Numbered from the stretch's first letter, positions 51,300-61,480 are shown. The stretch: DNA of 64,000 nt from Ascarosepion bandense (GCA_037127315.1 JBBBDQ010000352.1:888501-952500), one strand, 5' to 3'. The notes: generated by a model not told the origin, from the letters alone. Made by a program: numbers and translations.

Positions 51300-52045
51300 T
51301 TCTCTGACAAGCAATATGGCTTCCGCTTTGTTAGGTCCACTGCTGATATGCTAACAACCTTTACGGAGTAAATGTTCCAGACCCTCGATGAGTCAGGTGA
51401 GGCTCGTGCAGTTGCTCTGGACATCTCCAAGGCTTTTGACAGGGTCTGACACTCTGGCCTCCTTTGAAAGCTCACCTCAATGTTCTCGACAGGCTCCAAA
51501 GGAGAGTTAGTGACACGATAGGTGCTGACTTGGCCACTCGACTACAGCCACTTTCCCAGCGACGAAATGTGGCCTCCCTTTGTCTGTTCTATAAATACTT
51601 TCATGGCTTCTGCTCAGACGAACTTAAGTCACCGGTGCCTCCACAACAGGTGTTTACTCATGCAACCAGAATGGCAACTGGGTCCCACCCATTCACAGTT
51701 AGATTAGCCAAATGCAGACGGCAATTCTACTCCTGCAGCTTCTTCTCTTGCACTTCCCATCTGTGGAACTCGCACCCATATTCTTGCTTTCCTGACGGCT
51801 ACAACCTCCAGAAATTTAAATGCAATGTCAGTACTCATCTACTAACCACTTGACTCTAGCCCTTCCCCCACCCCGTATATCCTTCCCTTTCTCTCCCCCC
51901 TTGCAACTATCATCACACCTGCATTTTCATCTTTCTATTGCTTCTTTCTAATTGGTTTGTAATCCTCTTCTCCCCCCTCTAATTAATTTTCTTTCAATTA
52001 TGTAGCCCCCTACACATTTACGCCTTGCCTGGGGTGAAATGATTA
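51300..52045 (+). pseudogene. Jockey/CR1-type LINE with internal deletion
   Basis: 51,300-51,455 holds the RT start (SDKQYGFRFVRSTADMLTT, EARAVALDISKAFDRV). A deletion then joins it at about 51,465 to the C-terminal part (LNVLDRLQRRVSDTIGADLA, QRRNVASLCLFYKYFHGFCS, SFFSCTSHLWNSHPYSCFPD) in a frame open to 51,853. The tail CGCCTTGCCTGGGGTGAAA lacks part of the usual stem. The RT palm is absent. Confidence 0.85.
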
Positions 52046-52149
52046 AAATATATATCTATGACCAATTTCATTGAGAAAACTTATTAGTCTGAAGAAGTGC
52101 TTTCTCAGAACAAAACGTGTCAAAATGGGTTTTGTACAATTCTCAGTCT

Positions 52150-52790
52150 TTGTTCTGTCATTCCTTTTACAGAAGCTCATTAGTTAGATTACATGTTATT
52201 TCCTTCTTCCTTTCAATATTTCCTGTGAGTGTCAAATTCTCCAAGCCCAGTTTACTCATTACATTTCAACTCTCTCTTTCTGGAGTACTTCGGTGTGGTG
52301 TAATGGTTAGCAAGCTCGTCTCGCTAGAATCATTATACTGAGTAGTGAGTTTGATCCTCACCTGGTACTTTCTACTTTCAGCTGTGTGTTGCATCTAAAT
52401 TATGCTTAGATAATCACCTTCCGCCATGTTTGGGGGTTGGGCACATGGCTAACAACCCTGCCCCATAAAAACAGTTTGTTATGGAAACAGCAAAAACACT
52501 GCCCAACACACCATTAAGTGTAATGGAAAAGTTTATTATTTATTTATCTCTCTTTCAGATTCTATGTACAATGTACAAGTAACCTTTTTGTTAGAATTTT
52601 CTTTAAAACTTCCATGTTGCTCACATGTCCTTCCAATGGTATTCTCAGTATCCTTCTGTAGAATGACGTCTCTGTTGCCTGAAGTCTCTTCTTCATTGTA
52701 ATGAAATTATCTGGCATGCACAACTGTATAGGGGGACTAATATTCAGCATTGTTTTCTTTGTTTAAATGAAATTTTCCTGCTTTATAATA
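52150..52790 (-). pseudogene. RTE-type LINE fragment, split by a SINE
   Basis: 52,150-52,280 (TGTCAAATTCTCCAAGCCCA) and 52,555-52,790 (minus frame MKKRLQATETSFYRRILRIP, GHVSNMEVLKKI) are consecutive parts of the RTE C-terminus. A different tRNA-derived SINE sits between them. Confidence 0.7.
52283..52546 (+). mobile_element. Second family of tRNA-derived SINE
   Basis: The head TCGGTGTGGTGTAATGGTTA and GTGAGTTTGATCCTCACC is close to a real tRNA (box A and box B). The body (CACCTTCCGCCATGTTTGGG, CCCATAAAAACAGTTTGTTA) differs from the common SINE. Flanks CTCTCTTTCTG (about 52,268) and CTCTCTTTCAG (about 52,548) suggest a target duplication. Confidence 0.7.
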
Positions 52791-52842
52791 TGTTTTTTTT
52801 TTAGCTTTTATAAGGTATGATACAGATCTAGATACCAGACTA

Positions 52843-53730
52843 ATCAGTCAGTTAATTATCATATGTGAAAAACGCTTAGGCAATCATGTCTCATTTGAGA
52901 CATGACTGACTGGGCAGAAGATTTTCCCACAGTAGGTTTCCATTACTTTCTGTGGTAGACTGGTTGCCAATCAAGGCTTTAGAACCCAGTCTGTTCTGCT
53001 ATTCAACCCAGATATAGATGGAAAAGTGATGGATTAATACTCTTCCCAAACATGGTTCTCTAATTTTTCGTTCTAAGCTGAGGTAAACGGATGACAAAGT
53101 TACAAAACTCATCAAAAGAACATCTTCAGACTTATAAGGTTTCTCATAGAAATCAGTCTTATATATATATATATATATAAAGCATCATTCAAGTTAGGAA
53201 AGCTCAGAAATTGTACCAAGCTCACATGCTACCTGTGGAAATTAAAAGAAAGCCAAATAGGTGCCCTAATGTGAAGCGGGGTATATTGAAAAAAGCCAAG
53301 CCTTACAGCATTAGGGATAAAGTTTGCAGGTTGTCAGTGAGTTGCCATACATGATACACGCTTGGGCAATCATGTTTTGAAAGAGACATGACTGACTGGG
53401 CAGAAGATTTTCCCCACAGTAGTTTGCAATTATTTTCTGTGGTAGACTGGTTGTCAACCAAGGCTTTAGAACCCAATTTGTTCTGCTATTCAAACCAGAC
53501 ATGGATGGAGAAGTGATGGATTAATACTCTTCCAAGGGTATTTGTGCATAAGTGAATGCAATGTATTCAACTGAAATTCAAACACGGTTCTCTAATTTTT
53601 CGTTCTCTGGCTAATAGGAGGTAAATGAATGACAAAGTTATAAAACTCATTTTGATATGTTTTTTCTGAGAAAGAATATCTTCAGACTTTTAAGGATTCT
53701 CATAGAAATCAGTTTTATATATATATATTT
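52843..53730 (-). repeat. Duplicated block with tRNA-type SINE, about 490-bp offset
   Basis: Minus-strand SINE copies at 52,843-53,060 and 53,335-53,600 are each followed by the same flank (GAATATCTTCAGACTTTTAA, TCTCATAGAAATCAGT, TATATATA). The shared non-SINE flank shows segmental duplication rather than two insertions. The second copy keeps more of the SINE head side. Confidence 0.7.
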
Positions 53731-53739
53731 ATTATAAAT

Positions 53740-54340
53740 TATGTTTTAGAACATGTACATAATTTTTTCTATATATGTCTTCTACAATCATATGTTTGTT
53801 TCAATGTTGGGTGTCCAACGTATCATCATGAGGAATAAGCAAGAACTGGAATCATCCTCTGTCTATATTTTGTTCATTGTTGTTGTGGGGTTGGTTGGGG
53901 TTATTGATAATGAAGGGAATGTGTCTTCTGTGTTGATATTCACAGCTCTATACATCATATATCGAGCACTGTTTTAAATTAATGTTTTGGACGGTGAAAA
54001 AAATTCTTTCTTCGTTCTGTACTCACTTGGATATATATATATAATCGAAAATCTAAGTGAGCTAACATGAATGTTTTCTTAAAATGAAGAGGGAACATAA
54101 TAGAAATAATTATCATAATAAACATAAGATTACAAACAAACAAATAAATGACAATAAATGTAAGGGGAAGGAGGAGGGAAAGAAGAGAGATAGAGTCCAG
54201 TTCCAAATATGGGTAGTATCCTTTATGAATTTCATATCGCTCTGGTTAACACCCATTGAGCTTTCTATATGGATTTACCTATTAATAATTTATAGTAAAG
54301 AAATCTTGTTGGATTATCCTCACCATTTACGGACTGACAA
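53740..54340. other. Unassigned region with one shared repeat edge
   Basis: 53,965-54,045 resembles 3,555-3,625. The frames at 53,753-53,977 and 54,084-54,443 have no recognisable motif, and the latter runs into a (TA)n tract. Confidence 0.35.
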
Positions 54341-54342
54341 CT

Positions 54343-54347
54343 ATACC

Positions 54348-54390
<43 letters not shown>
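54343..54390. repeat. (TA)n microsatellite
   Basis: About 24 TA units with one interruption, ending where the hammerhead-bearing repeat begins. Confidence 0.9.
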
Positions 54391-54393
<3 letters not shown>

Positions 54394-54655
54394 ATCCGCA
54401 GACAGATCTGTTTCGCTGTATCACAGCTCATCAGTACGGTTAGACTCCGATTGCTTTTAACCCAGGATTGAAACCCAACTGAATTGGCATCAATCGGCAA
54501 TTCATACCTATTGGCTATGGGTGTTCGGTAGAAGAAGGCAGACTTTTTAACATGTATATTGTCATTATACCCACCCAATAGCCAGAGTGCTCTAATCCAT
54601 TACTGAATGAGCGATGTGTACATGCCAGAGTAGCTACTGTTTTTCAAAGTCTACC
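54391..54655 (-). repeat. Hammerhead-bearing repeat between TA tracts
   Basis: A 265-bp non-coding unit flanked by (TA)n on both sides. Its minus-strand 3' side is the hammerhead candidate. The rest (CCCAGGATTGAAACCCAACT, TATTGGCTATGGGTGTTC on the plus strand) matches nothing else here. Possibly a Penelope terminal repeat or a small ribozyme-bearing retroelement. Confidence 0.5.
54396..54440 (-). ncRNA. Hammerhead ribozyme candidate, near-ideal
   Basis: Minus strand: stem I CCGUA (54439-54435) with UGCGG (54400-54396), one G-U pair; CUGAUGA 54434-54428; stem II GCUGU (54427-54423) with ACAGC (54419-54415), perfect, loop GAU; GAAA 54414-54411; stem III ACAG (54411-54408) with CUGU (54405-54402), loop of two; cleavage triplet GUC, cutting after 54401. 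All invariant bases are present. The short stem III is typical of ribozymes in Penelope-like and related retroelements. No experimental evidence. Confidence 0.85.
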
Positions 54656-54698
<43 letters not shown>

Positions 54699-54699
54699 T

Positions 54700-55580
54700 C
54701 AGAGGTACAAAATTTGTATACTATTTTAAAAACAAGAAATTTATTGACAGTCTCTAACACCTCATCAGGTGGAAAAATCATTGGAAGATTAGATTAAATG
54801 AAATAAATAGCGACGAAGTGACGGAAATGCAAACCTAGTCTGAAAAATATAATGCAGAACAACAGACGGAAAACAACCAGAATCCGACTTGTTGATCTGT
54901 GTAACCAAACTTTAACCCTTATCCACAATTCAAGGAACCTTCAAATAAACTGAACATGTAGAAGGACCCAAAATGATTTTGTAAGAATGATTTTCTCTAC
55001 GTCAAATTAAGCAATTTGGTATATGAATTTAATTGCCAGTGTGCTGCTGGTTCCATGGGGCATACAACCTAACAATTGAAAACAAGGATTAATGTACCTT
55101 CTAAAATACAACTTGGCAAAATAGTTAACATGTATTGCCTCCCCTCTACAAATATGGAATCAACTATCGCTCAACACCTAGTGGAGAATATAGCCTGTGC
55201 CAACTTGTATAAAAATGTATACATAAAGCCGGTTCCAGTAATCATTAAAAGATTTGGAAGTCAGTCTCTATAGCATTATGGAAACCTTCTCTCTGCAGGC
55301 AGAAGAATTTTGTAAAATCTCTGAATTTGTTGAGGGATATTTTATTTTAACTGTCCCTTGCTAATTATTTGCGTGTGAATTCCCCTCCCCTTATTATATA
55401 TATATTTATATGTGTATTTATTTTCTTGTGTTTCCCTCCTTTTTTTTTTGCTCTTACTTTTCACTGTCACTGTTCATTTCATTTGATCTAATCTTCCAGT
55501 GATTTTTTCTCCTGATGAGATGTTGGACAAAAGAGTCTTAGAGACTGTCAATAAATTCCTGATATTTAAAATAGGATATA
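54700..55580 (+). pseudogene. Penelope-like element, GIY-YIG end with inverted terminal modules
   Basis: Coding remnant 55,000-55,275: LSNLVYEFNCQCAAGSMGHT then QLKTRIN, IAQHLVENIACANLYKN and VYIKPVPVIIKRFGSQSL. This follows the GIY-YIG endonuclease of Penelope elements (VYxFxCxCGxxYIGxTxxxLxxRI ... SIxQHL ... AxYIKxxKP). GIY reads AGSM, so the active site is damaged. A terminal module lies inverted at 54,715-54,800 and direct at 55,480-55,575 (GAGATGTTGGACAAAAGAG; AGAGACTGTCAATAAATT). The RT part is missing. Confidence 0.75.
55512..55549 (+). ncRNA. Decayed hammerhead ribozyme at Penelope 3' end
   Basis: CUGAUGA at 55512-55518, weak stem II (UGU/ACA), AAAAG where CGAAAC is expected, stem III AGUCU (55534-55538) with AGACU (55542-55546), then GUC ending at 55549. 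The broken GAAA core argues against activity. The inverted copy near 54,755-54,785 keeps CUGAUGAGGUGUU but lost the central part. Confidence 0.6.
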
Positions 55581-55586
55581 TATATA

Positions 55587-56300
55587 CTAGCAGTATAGCC
55601 CAGCATTGCTCGGAGGTAATGAAAGCTTTAATACTAATCCGTGGTCCTGGAGCTCAGACTCTTTGGACATTGGCATGAAAGACTAAAAAGCAGTAGTTGT
55701 TTCCAGTTAAAGCAAAACCATAGACTGAAAGAAAAATGAATGGATGTAAGTCAAATTTTGATTTCCTGGTATCGATATCAAATAAGTTTTTTTCATTGTA
55801 AACTGAATAGTGAAGGCTAAATAAGTCCTCTGAGTAAATGGTATCATGGCTGAGACTAAGAACTACAATTATATCTATTTAGAGCCAAATCCAAAGCAAA
55901 ATCTAAAATAAAAGGGCTGAAAAAAATACACATACAGGCAGATAAACAGATACACACACAAACATCTTGCCTTTTATATATATATTATCGATTTTCTGCA
56001 CTATTGTAAGAACTGCAACCTTGAAACTTCTGAATATCATTTCTTATGTCTTTGTCTATAAATGTATCCAATTTGAATAAAATTGGACCACTCCTTCTAT
56101 AAGCCAATTTATTCAATTATCAATTTTCGATATTTATCGGGGGTACCTTGACGCAAAACCTAGCTAAGAACACTCACAGATGCTTATAGTACAACTGTGT
56201 AAATTTTAAAGAAAATCAGTTTAGCCATTTCGGAGTCTATAGGTAATGGACACACACACACACACAGAGACAAACTTCTATTTATAAATAAGTTTAGATA
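55587..56300 (+). mobile_element. 'CTAGCAG' element, copy e, full length
   Basis: Start ACTAGCAGTATAGCCCAGC, all internal blocks, short central TA tract, end TTTATAAATAAGTTTAG. About 710 bp. Confidence 0.75.
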
Positions 56301-56389
56301 TATATATATATATGACAAACATTTTAGAAAAACAACCTTTCTGCTACTGTGGTTTTTACTAATTTGGTATTATCATTTTAAATCATATT

Positions 56390-56810
56390 TAGTTGATATA
56401 TTTGGTTGATAATGTTGATATATTTGGATATATATTTGTTGATATATTTGGTTGATAATGTTGATATATTTGGATATATATTTGTTGATATATTTGGTTG
56501 ATAATGTTGATATATTTGGATATATATTTGTTGATATATTTGGTTGATAATGTTGATATATTTGGATATATATTTGTTGATATATTTGGTTGATAATGTT
56601 GATATATTTGGATATATATTTGTTGATATATTTGGTTGATAATGTTGATATATTTGGATATATATTTGTTGATATATTTGGTTGATAATGTTGATATATT
56701 TGGATATATATTTGTTGATATATTTGGTTGATAATGTTGATATATTTGGATATATATTTGTTGATATATTTGGTTGATAATGTTGATATATTTGGTTGAT
56801 AATTTGGTAT
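56390..56810 (+). repeat. 46-bp minisatellite, nine units
   Basis: Each unit joins GTTGATATATTTGGTTGATA AT to GTTGATATATTTGGATATAT ATTT, itself a diverged duplicate of about 23 bp. Units are almost identical. The minus strand is open across the array because no unit contains a stop in that frame; this is not a gene. Confidence 0.95.
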
Positions 56811-57114
56811 TATCAGGTAACAAATTTACTGCCTGAAAATACCAAGCTAATAGAAACTGATAACAAGAAAGTTGGTTTTCTAAGATGTTTGTCAGATGTT
56901 TTGGTTGTTTGGTTGTTTTGTTTGATGGCATATCAACACCTTGGTGGGTCATTTATTACCAACTAAACTTTATTTATTGCTGGTAATACCTTTTTCTTTC
57001 AACAATTTATTGTTGTTTTTATAAGTTTTTGTGTCTAGTAATACTTTTTTCTTTTTGAGTATTAAGATTCATTGGGATTTGTTTTTAAGGGCAGGGTCCC
57101 CAAGTCCTACTTTT
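56811..57114. other. No recognisable gene or element
   Basis: Short AT-rich stretch; AATTTGGTATTATCA is repeated on both sides of the minisatellite (56,360 and 56,802). Confidence 0.4.
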
Positions 57115-57270
57115 GTTATTTCACCCATAACTGGAGGGAATGGACAGATTAATACCTTTCTCAAGGGTACCAGTGCTTAAGTGAATGCAGGGTATTCAAC
57201 CGGAATTCAAACTCGGCTCACCAATTTCTCTTTTCAAGAGGATATCCACTGCACCACAACACACATCCGT
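57115..57270 (-). mobile_element. tRNA-type SINE head and partial body
   Basis: Minus strand: TTGTGGTGCAGTGGATATCC (box A region), GAGCCGAGTTTGAATTCCGG (box B region), CCCTTGAGAAAGGTATTAA, ending after TTATGGGTGAAATAA. A 5S-derived segment lies only a few bases upstream in the same orientation. Confidence 0.8.
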
Positions 57271-57277
57271 CACTAAA

Positions 57278-57400
57278 CGCTTACAGGACCTGGTATTCCC
57301 AAGCAATAACCCATCTAAGTACTGACCAGGCTCAACGTTGCTTAACTTTGGTGATCGAGCGAGAACCAATGTATTCAACACGATAGGCCATAAGCCGTTG
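57278..57400 (-). pseudogene. 5S rRNA-derived sequence fused to tRNA-type SINE
   Basis: Minus strand: GGCTTATGGCCTATCGTGTT, GAATACATTGGTTCTCGCTC, GATCACCAAAGTTAAGCAAC, GTTGAGCCTGGTCAGTACTT, GGGAATACCAGGTCCTGTAA. Co-linear with animal 5S rRNA over about 120 nt including the internal promoter region (GTTAAGCAACGTTGAGCC), and better preserved than the copy at 25,430. Changes at the 3' third suggest a retroelement-derived copy, not a working gene. Confidence 0.85.
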
Positions 57401-58097
57401 TCAGATGTGTGTGCATATATATATTGCTGATACCTTCTGATGAGTGGACAGAGTGATTTCTGAAGTGTCCATCTATAAAACTCTGGAGTCAGTATGCTGA
57501 AGGTAGCATCAATCAATTTATATATATATATATATATATATAATTCATTTGGAAGTCAGTCAATTACACTACCTTGGGTTCAGTTTTTCAGTATCTTTAA
57601 GCATTTTGCATAAACTGCTATATATATATATAAGAGGTTGGGGGATCTATTAAAAACTGGGCAGCTATAGATAACATTAAGGATAGAGAGTCACTGAGAT
57701 TTAAATTTAAATCTTGACCTTCGGTAAATATTATTTCATTGCTAGTAATTATTCTACATTATATCAGGAAAAGTGAAATATTTTATGATAGCTGGCCATA
57801 AATTTACTGTAGAAATGAATGTACTTTTAATACATTTTCACTTTCATGAATTACATTCTCTGTTAATTAACACTATTCTTTATTTCATAATAAATAGTGT
57901 AAATTTAACATCTAAACACATTTAACATTAAAATCTAAGTATGAATGTTTATTTTCTTTGTTTTCTTCATAAAACTTATTGCTGTCCATTGTATTTTATT
58001 TCACACCTACATCTCCTGTCCAAATTCAAGTATTTCAATCTGACTCCATTAATAAACCCATGATAGGTTTGAAGAAATTCCTTAGAAAAGTTTTACT
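57401..58097. other. No recognisable gene or element
   Basis: (TA)n at 57,519-57,541, otherwise unassigned AT-rich sequence. Confidence 0.4.
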
Positions 58098-58235
58098 AGT
58101 GCAAGTGGTCTAGTGAATAGCAGCTCAGAACGGATATTAAGAGAGTTGTGTTCACATTCCAGTTAGCTTTGTTAGCCTCAATTGCATGCAAATACCCTTG
58201 GAAAAGGTCTAATTTCATCCCCTCCCACCAGCTAT
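58098..58235 (+). mobile_element. tRNA-type SINE, 5' part
   Basis: Box A region AGTGGTCTAGTGAATAGCAG, box B region GTGTTCACATTCCAGTTAG and start of the body (GCATGCAAATACCCTTGG). Ends near CACCAGCTATTC. Confidence 0.6.
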
Positions 58236-58254
58236 TCTATGACTTGTCTCTGAA

Positions 58255-59840
58255 AAAAATCAATGAAAAGTTTTAAGTAGCCATAATAGGTAAATAAATC
58301 AATCAATAATGTTAAAAAGCTGTAATAAGCAAATAAATCAATCAAGAGATAAGTAGCCGTAATAAGCGAATAAATTAATGAAAGGAGTTAAGAAACTGTA
58401 ACTGGCAAATAAATAAGTCAAGAGTTAAGGAGCCGTAATATGCAGATAAATTAACCAAAAAAAAAAATAAGCCATAATATCAATCAAAGGAGTTAAGAAG
58501 CTGTAATAGGAAAATTAATCAATCAAATGAGTTAAGAAGCCATAATAAATCAATCAATAAGTTAAGTAATCATAATAATCAAACAAACCATAGTGTTAAG
58601 TAGCCGTAACAAATTAATCAATGAAAAGTTTTAAGTCAGCATAATAGACAAATCAATCAATCAAAGAGTTAAGTAAATGTAATAAGCAAATAAATTAATA
58701 AAAAAAAAAAATGCTGTAATAAGCAAATAAATCAATCAATAGATTTAAGAAGGTGTAATAAGCAAATAAATCAATCAAAAAATTTAAGAAGCTGTTATAA
58801 GCAAATAAATCAATCAAAAAATTTAAGAAGCTGTAATAAGCAAATAAATCAATCAAATGGTTTAAGAAGTTGTAATAAGCAAATAAATCCAGATAAAAAA
58901 TTAAGTAGCTGTAATAAGCAAATAAATAAATTAAAAGATTTAAGAAGCTGTAATAAGCAAATAAATCAATCAAAAGTTAAGTAGACGTAATAAGCAAATA
59001 AATAAATTAAAAGATTTAAGAAGCTGTAATAAGCAAATAAATCAATCAAAAGTTAAGTAGACGTAATAAGCAAATAAATAAATTAAAAGATTTAAGAAGC
59101 TGTAATAAGCAAATAAATCAATCAAAAGTTAAGTAGACGTAATAAGCAAATAAATAAATTAAAAGATTTAAGAAGCTGTAATAAGCAAATAAATCAATCA
59201 AAAGTTAAGTAGACGTAATAAGCAAATAAATAAATTAAAAGATTTAAGAAGCTGTAATAAGCAAATAAATCAATCAAAAGTTAAGCAGAAGTAATAAGCA
59301 AATAAATCAATTAAAAAGTTTAAGAAGCTGTAATAAGCAAATAAATTAATCAAAGAAGTTAAGAAACTGTAATCAGCAAATAAATCAATCAAAGAAGTTA
59401 AAAAGCTGTAACTGGCAAATCAATCAATCAAGAGTTAAGTAGACATAATAAGCAAATAAATCAATCAAAGGAGTTAAGAAGCTGTAATAAGAATATAAAT
59501 CAATTAAAAAAGTTAAGAAGCTATAATAGGCAAATAAAACATTCAAAACAGTTAAGAAACTGTAATAAGCAAATAAATCAATCACAAGGGCTTCGAAACT
59601 AATAAGCAAATAAATTAATAAAAAAAGTTAAGTAGCTGAGATAAGCAAATAAATTAATCAAGAGAGTAACTGTAATAAGCAAATAAATCAATCAAAAGAT
59701 TTAAGAAGATGTAATAAGCAAATATATCTTTCTATAGTGTTAAGAAGTCTCAATAAGCAAAAAACTCAATCAAAAAGTAGCCATAATATGCAAATAAATC
59801 ACTCATAGTGTTAAGAAGCCATAACAAGCAAACCAATCAG
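58255..59840 (+). repeat. Degenerate 37-40-bp satellite with a 76-bp higher-order block
   Basis: About 40 units of the type GCAAATAAATCAATCAAAAG plus TTAAGAAGCTGTAATAA. From about 58,975 to 59,280 two diverged units form a 76-bp higher-order repeat: TAGACGTAAT recurs at 58,982, 59,058, 59,134 and 59,210, exactly 76 bp apart. Outer units are more diverged. Confidence 0.9.
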
Positions 59841-60402
59841 AAGAACTTTTGGAAGATTGAGTTTCAAAACTGGCTGTCCCAGTTTTGAAGACTGTTGAAA
59901 CAGTCAGTCTGGTGCAAGGCATAAAAACTAAGTTGAACTTCATGTGTCTATGGAAATAACATCTTGGACCACCCAGTTTTTTTTTTTTTTGTTTTTTTTT
60001 GTTTTGAGTGCATAAAAATTCTTTTAATATCTTTTGGGGTCTTTCAGTTTTTTCTTAATTTTTCTCCGCACCTGGGTTTGAAATACCACAAAAAGGTGAA
60101 GAAAAACATTTTATGGTTCAATAATTTATTTACGGTGAAGTGATTTTGTACAAAACAAATCTCAGCTCAGGTCTCTCATCAGCATTTTGAATTATTTATC
60201 AAATTATATATCTTTTTTATGGATATATATAGTACACACACACACACATGTGTATATGATTGTGTAAAGAATGAAACTTCAATTGTGCCACCAACATAGG
60301 AAAATATATTTATTAATATATAATAGCTCTGTTTATACTTCATTAAGCACTGTTTTATTAACACCTGAATAATATTTTATATATGGGAATGTACTTGAGT
60401 GT
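59841..60402. other. No recognisable gene; T-rich tract
   Basis: T-rich run at 59,980-60,003. Minus strand at 60,175-60,150 has CUGAUGAGAGACCUGAGCUG without a GAAA element. Confidence 0.35.
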
Positions 60403-60972
60403 ACACTACTGGCCATAATTATTAGGCCACACCAGTGTTTTAAAAAAAAATGATGTATTTCATACTATTTTTAGTTATTATTGCCAAGTGGATAATTCTA
60501 AATGAAAATAGAATGGTTCTTTTATTATTAATTACAAAATTTTGCAAGGCAAAGAAGCAAAGATCAACTCATCTGAATCAGTCTAAATTTTCTTCATTTT
60601 TTCGTTGACGAAACTGCAATATAGGTAATTATTAAGAATTTAATTGTAAAATTTTGCAAAGTCATAATAGTAGTGTATATATATATATATATATATATAT
60701 ACAGTAACTTTACAAGGTGCAATGGGTAAATTCTTAATAATTACCTATATTGCAGTTTCGTCAAAAAAAATGAAGAAAATTTAGGGTGATTCGAATGAGT
60801 TTGTCTTTGTTTCCTTGCCTTGTATAATTTTGCAAAGTAATAATAATGAAAGAAACACTCTATTTTCATTTAGAATTATCCACTTGGCAATAAATACTAA
60901 AAATTGTATGAAAAACATCATTTCTTTAAAAAAAACTGGGGTGGCCTAATAATTATGGCCGGTAGTGTATAC
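60403..60972. mobile_element. Large foldback MITE, Tc1/mariner-type
   Basis: Ends CACTACTGGCCATAATTATT and (inverted) CACTACCGGCCATAATTATT, both flanked by TA. Arms of about 260 bp are inverted copies throughout (GAATGGTTCTTTTATTATTA; CAATATAGGTAATTATTAAG), with a (TA)n loop at 60,677-60,701. It is longer than the 2,318-2,711 copy and more fully palindromic. Confidence 0.85.
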
Positions 60973-60982
60973 TCATTATCAC

Positions 60983-61020
<38 letters not shown>

Positions 61021-61189
61021 CTACGTTGTATCGAGCATTCTTTATAAAAGTAAATGCATGAACAGCAAGTAAAAAACTTACAAGTTCTACAGCTTTGTTA
61101 TCATGTAGATATACACACATACACACACTATTAGACTCTGTGGTCACTCTTAGAAAAAGCTATTCTTAAGTGTGTGAGTTGTCTTATAC

Positions 61190-61480
61190 GTGCTGTGTCT
61201 CTTCAGGATGTCGATGATCATGGCTCTCCACAATTTCCCTCTTTTCTTCATTTTCTCCTGCAAAAATAAATTTTCCAAGCCTTAGATATTTCAATTGTCT
61301 CTTCTAGGTGTTCAGTATAAGTGTCCATTTTGTTTCCATTTTCTCAAAGCTTTTTTTTTACTCACATATTTGGTCTATGGTATCCTAAGCATCCTTCTGC
61401 AGAACCACATTTTTTTCGATTCAAGTCTCTTATTCATCTTTCAGGGTTGTTTAATATTAGAGATACTGAAAAGGCCTTCC
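61190..61480 (-). mobile_element. RTE-type LINE 3' fragment, degenerate
   Basis: CTCTTCAGGATGTCGATGAT, CATGGCTCTCCACAATTTCC and TTTCCAAGCCTTAGATATTT are minus-strand RTE 3' sequence; CCTTCTGCAGAACCACATTT corresponds to the MWFYRRML region. Confidence 0.6.

Noticed and set aside
52090..52130. CUGAAGAAGUGC ... AAAACGUGUC, hammerhead-like
   Set aside because: The GAAA element reads AAAA and no closing stem III is seen; kept only as a possible decayed relative.
56389..56952. 187-codon minus-strand open frame rich in Tyr, Ile and Asn
   Set aside because: It is the translation of a 46-bp minisatellite; the non-repeat part has no recognisable motif.
57278..57400. Functional 5S rRNA gene
   Set aside because: Better preserved but changed in the 3' third and fused to a SINE head; not in a 5S cluster.
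58695..59609. Leu/Phe/Tyr-rich minus-strand frames resembling membrane proteins
   Set aside because: They come from the 37-40-bp satellite; the apparent hydrophobic repeats reflect its base composition.
60145..60180. Minus-strand CUGAUGAGAGACCUGAGCUG as a ribozyme core
   Set aside because: No GAAA element follows the putative stem II and no cleavage triplet is paired correctly.
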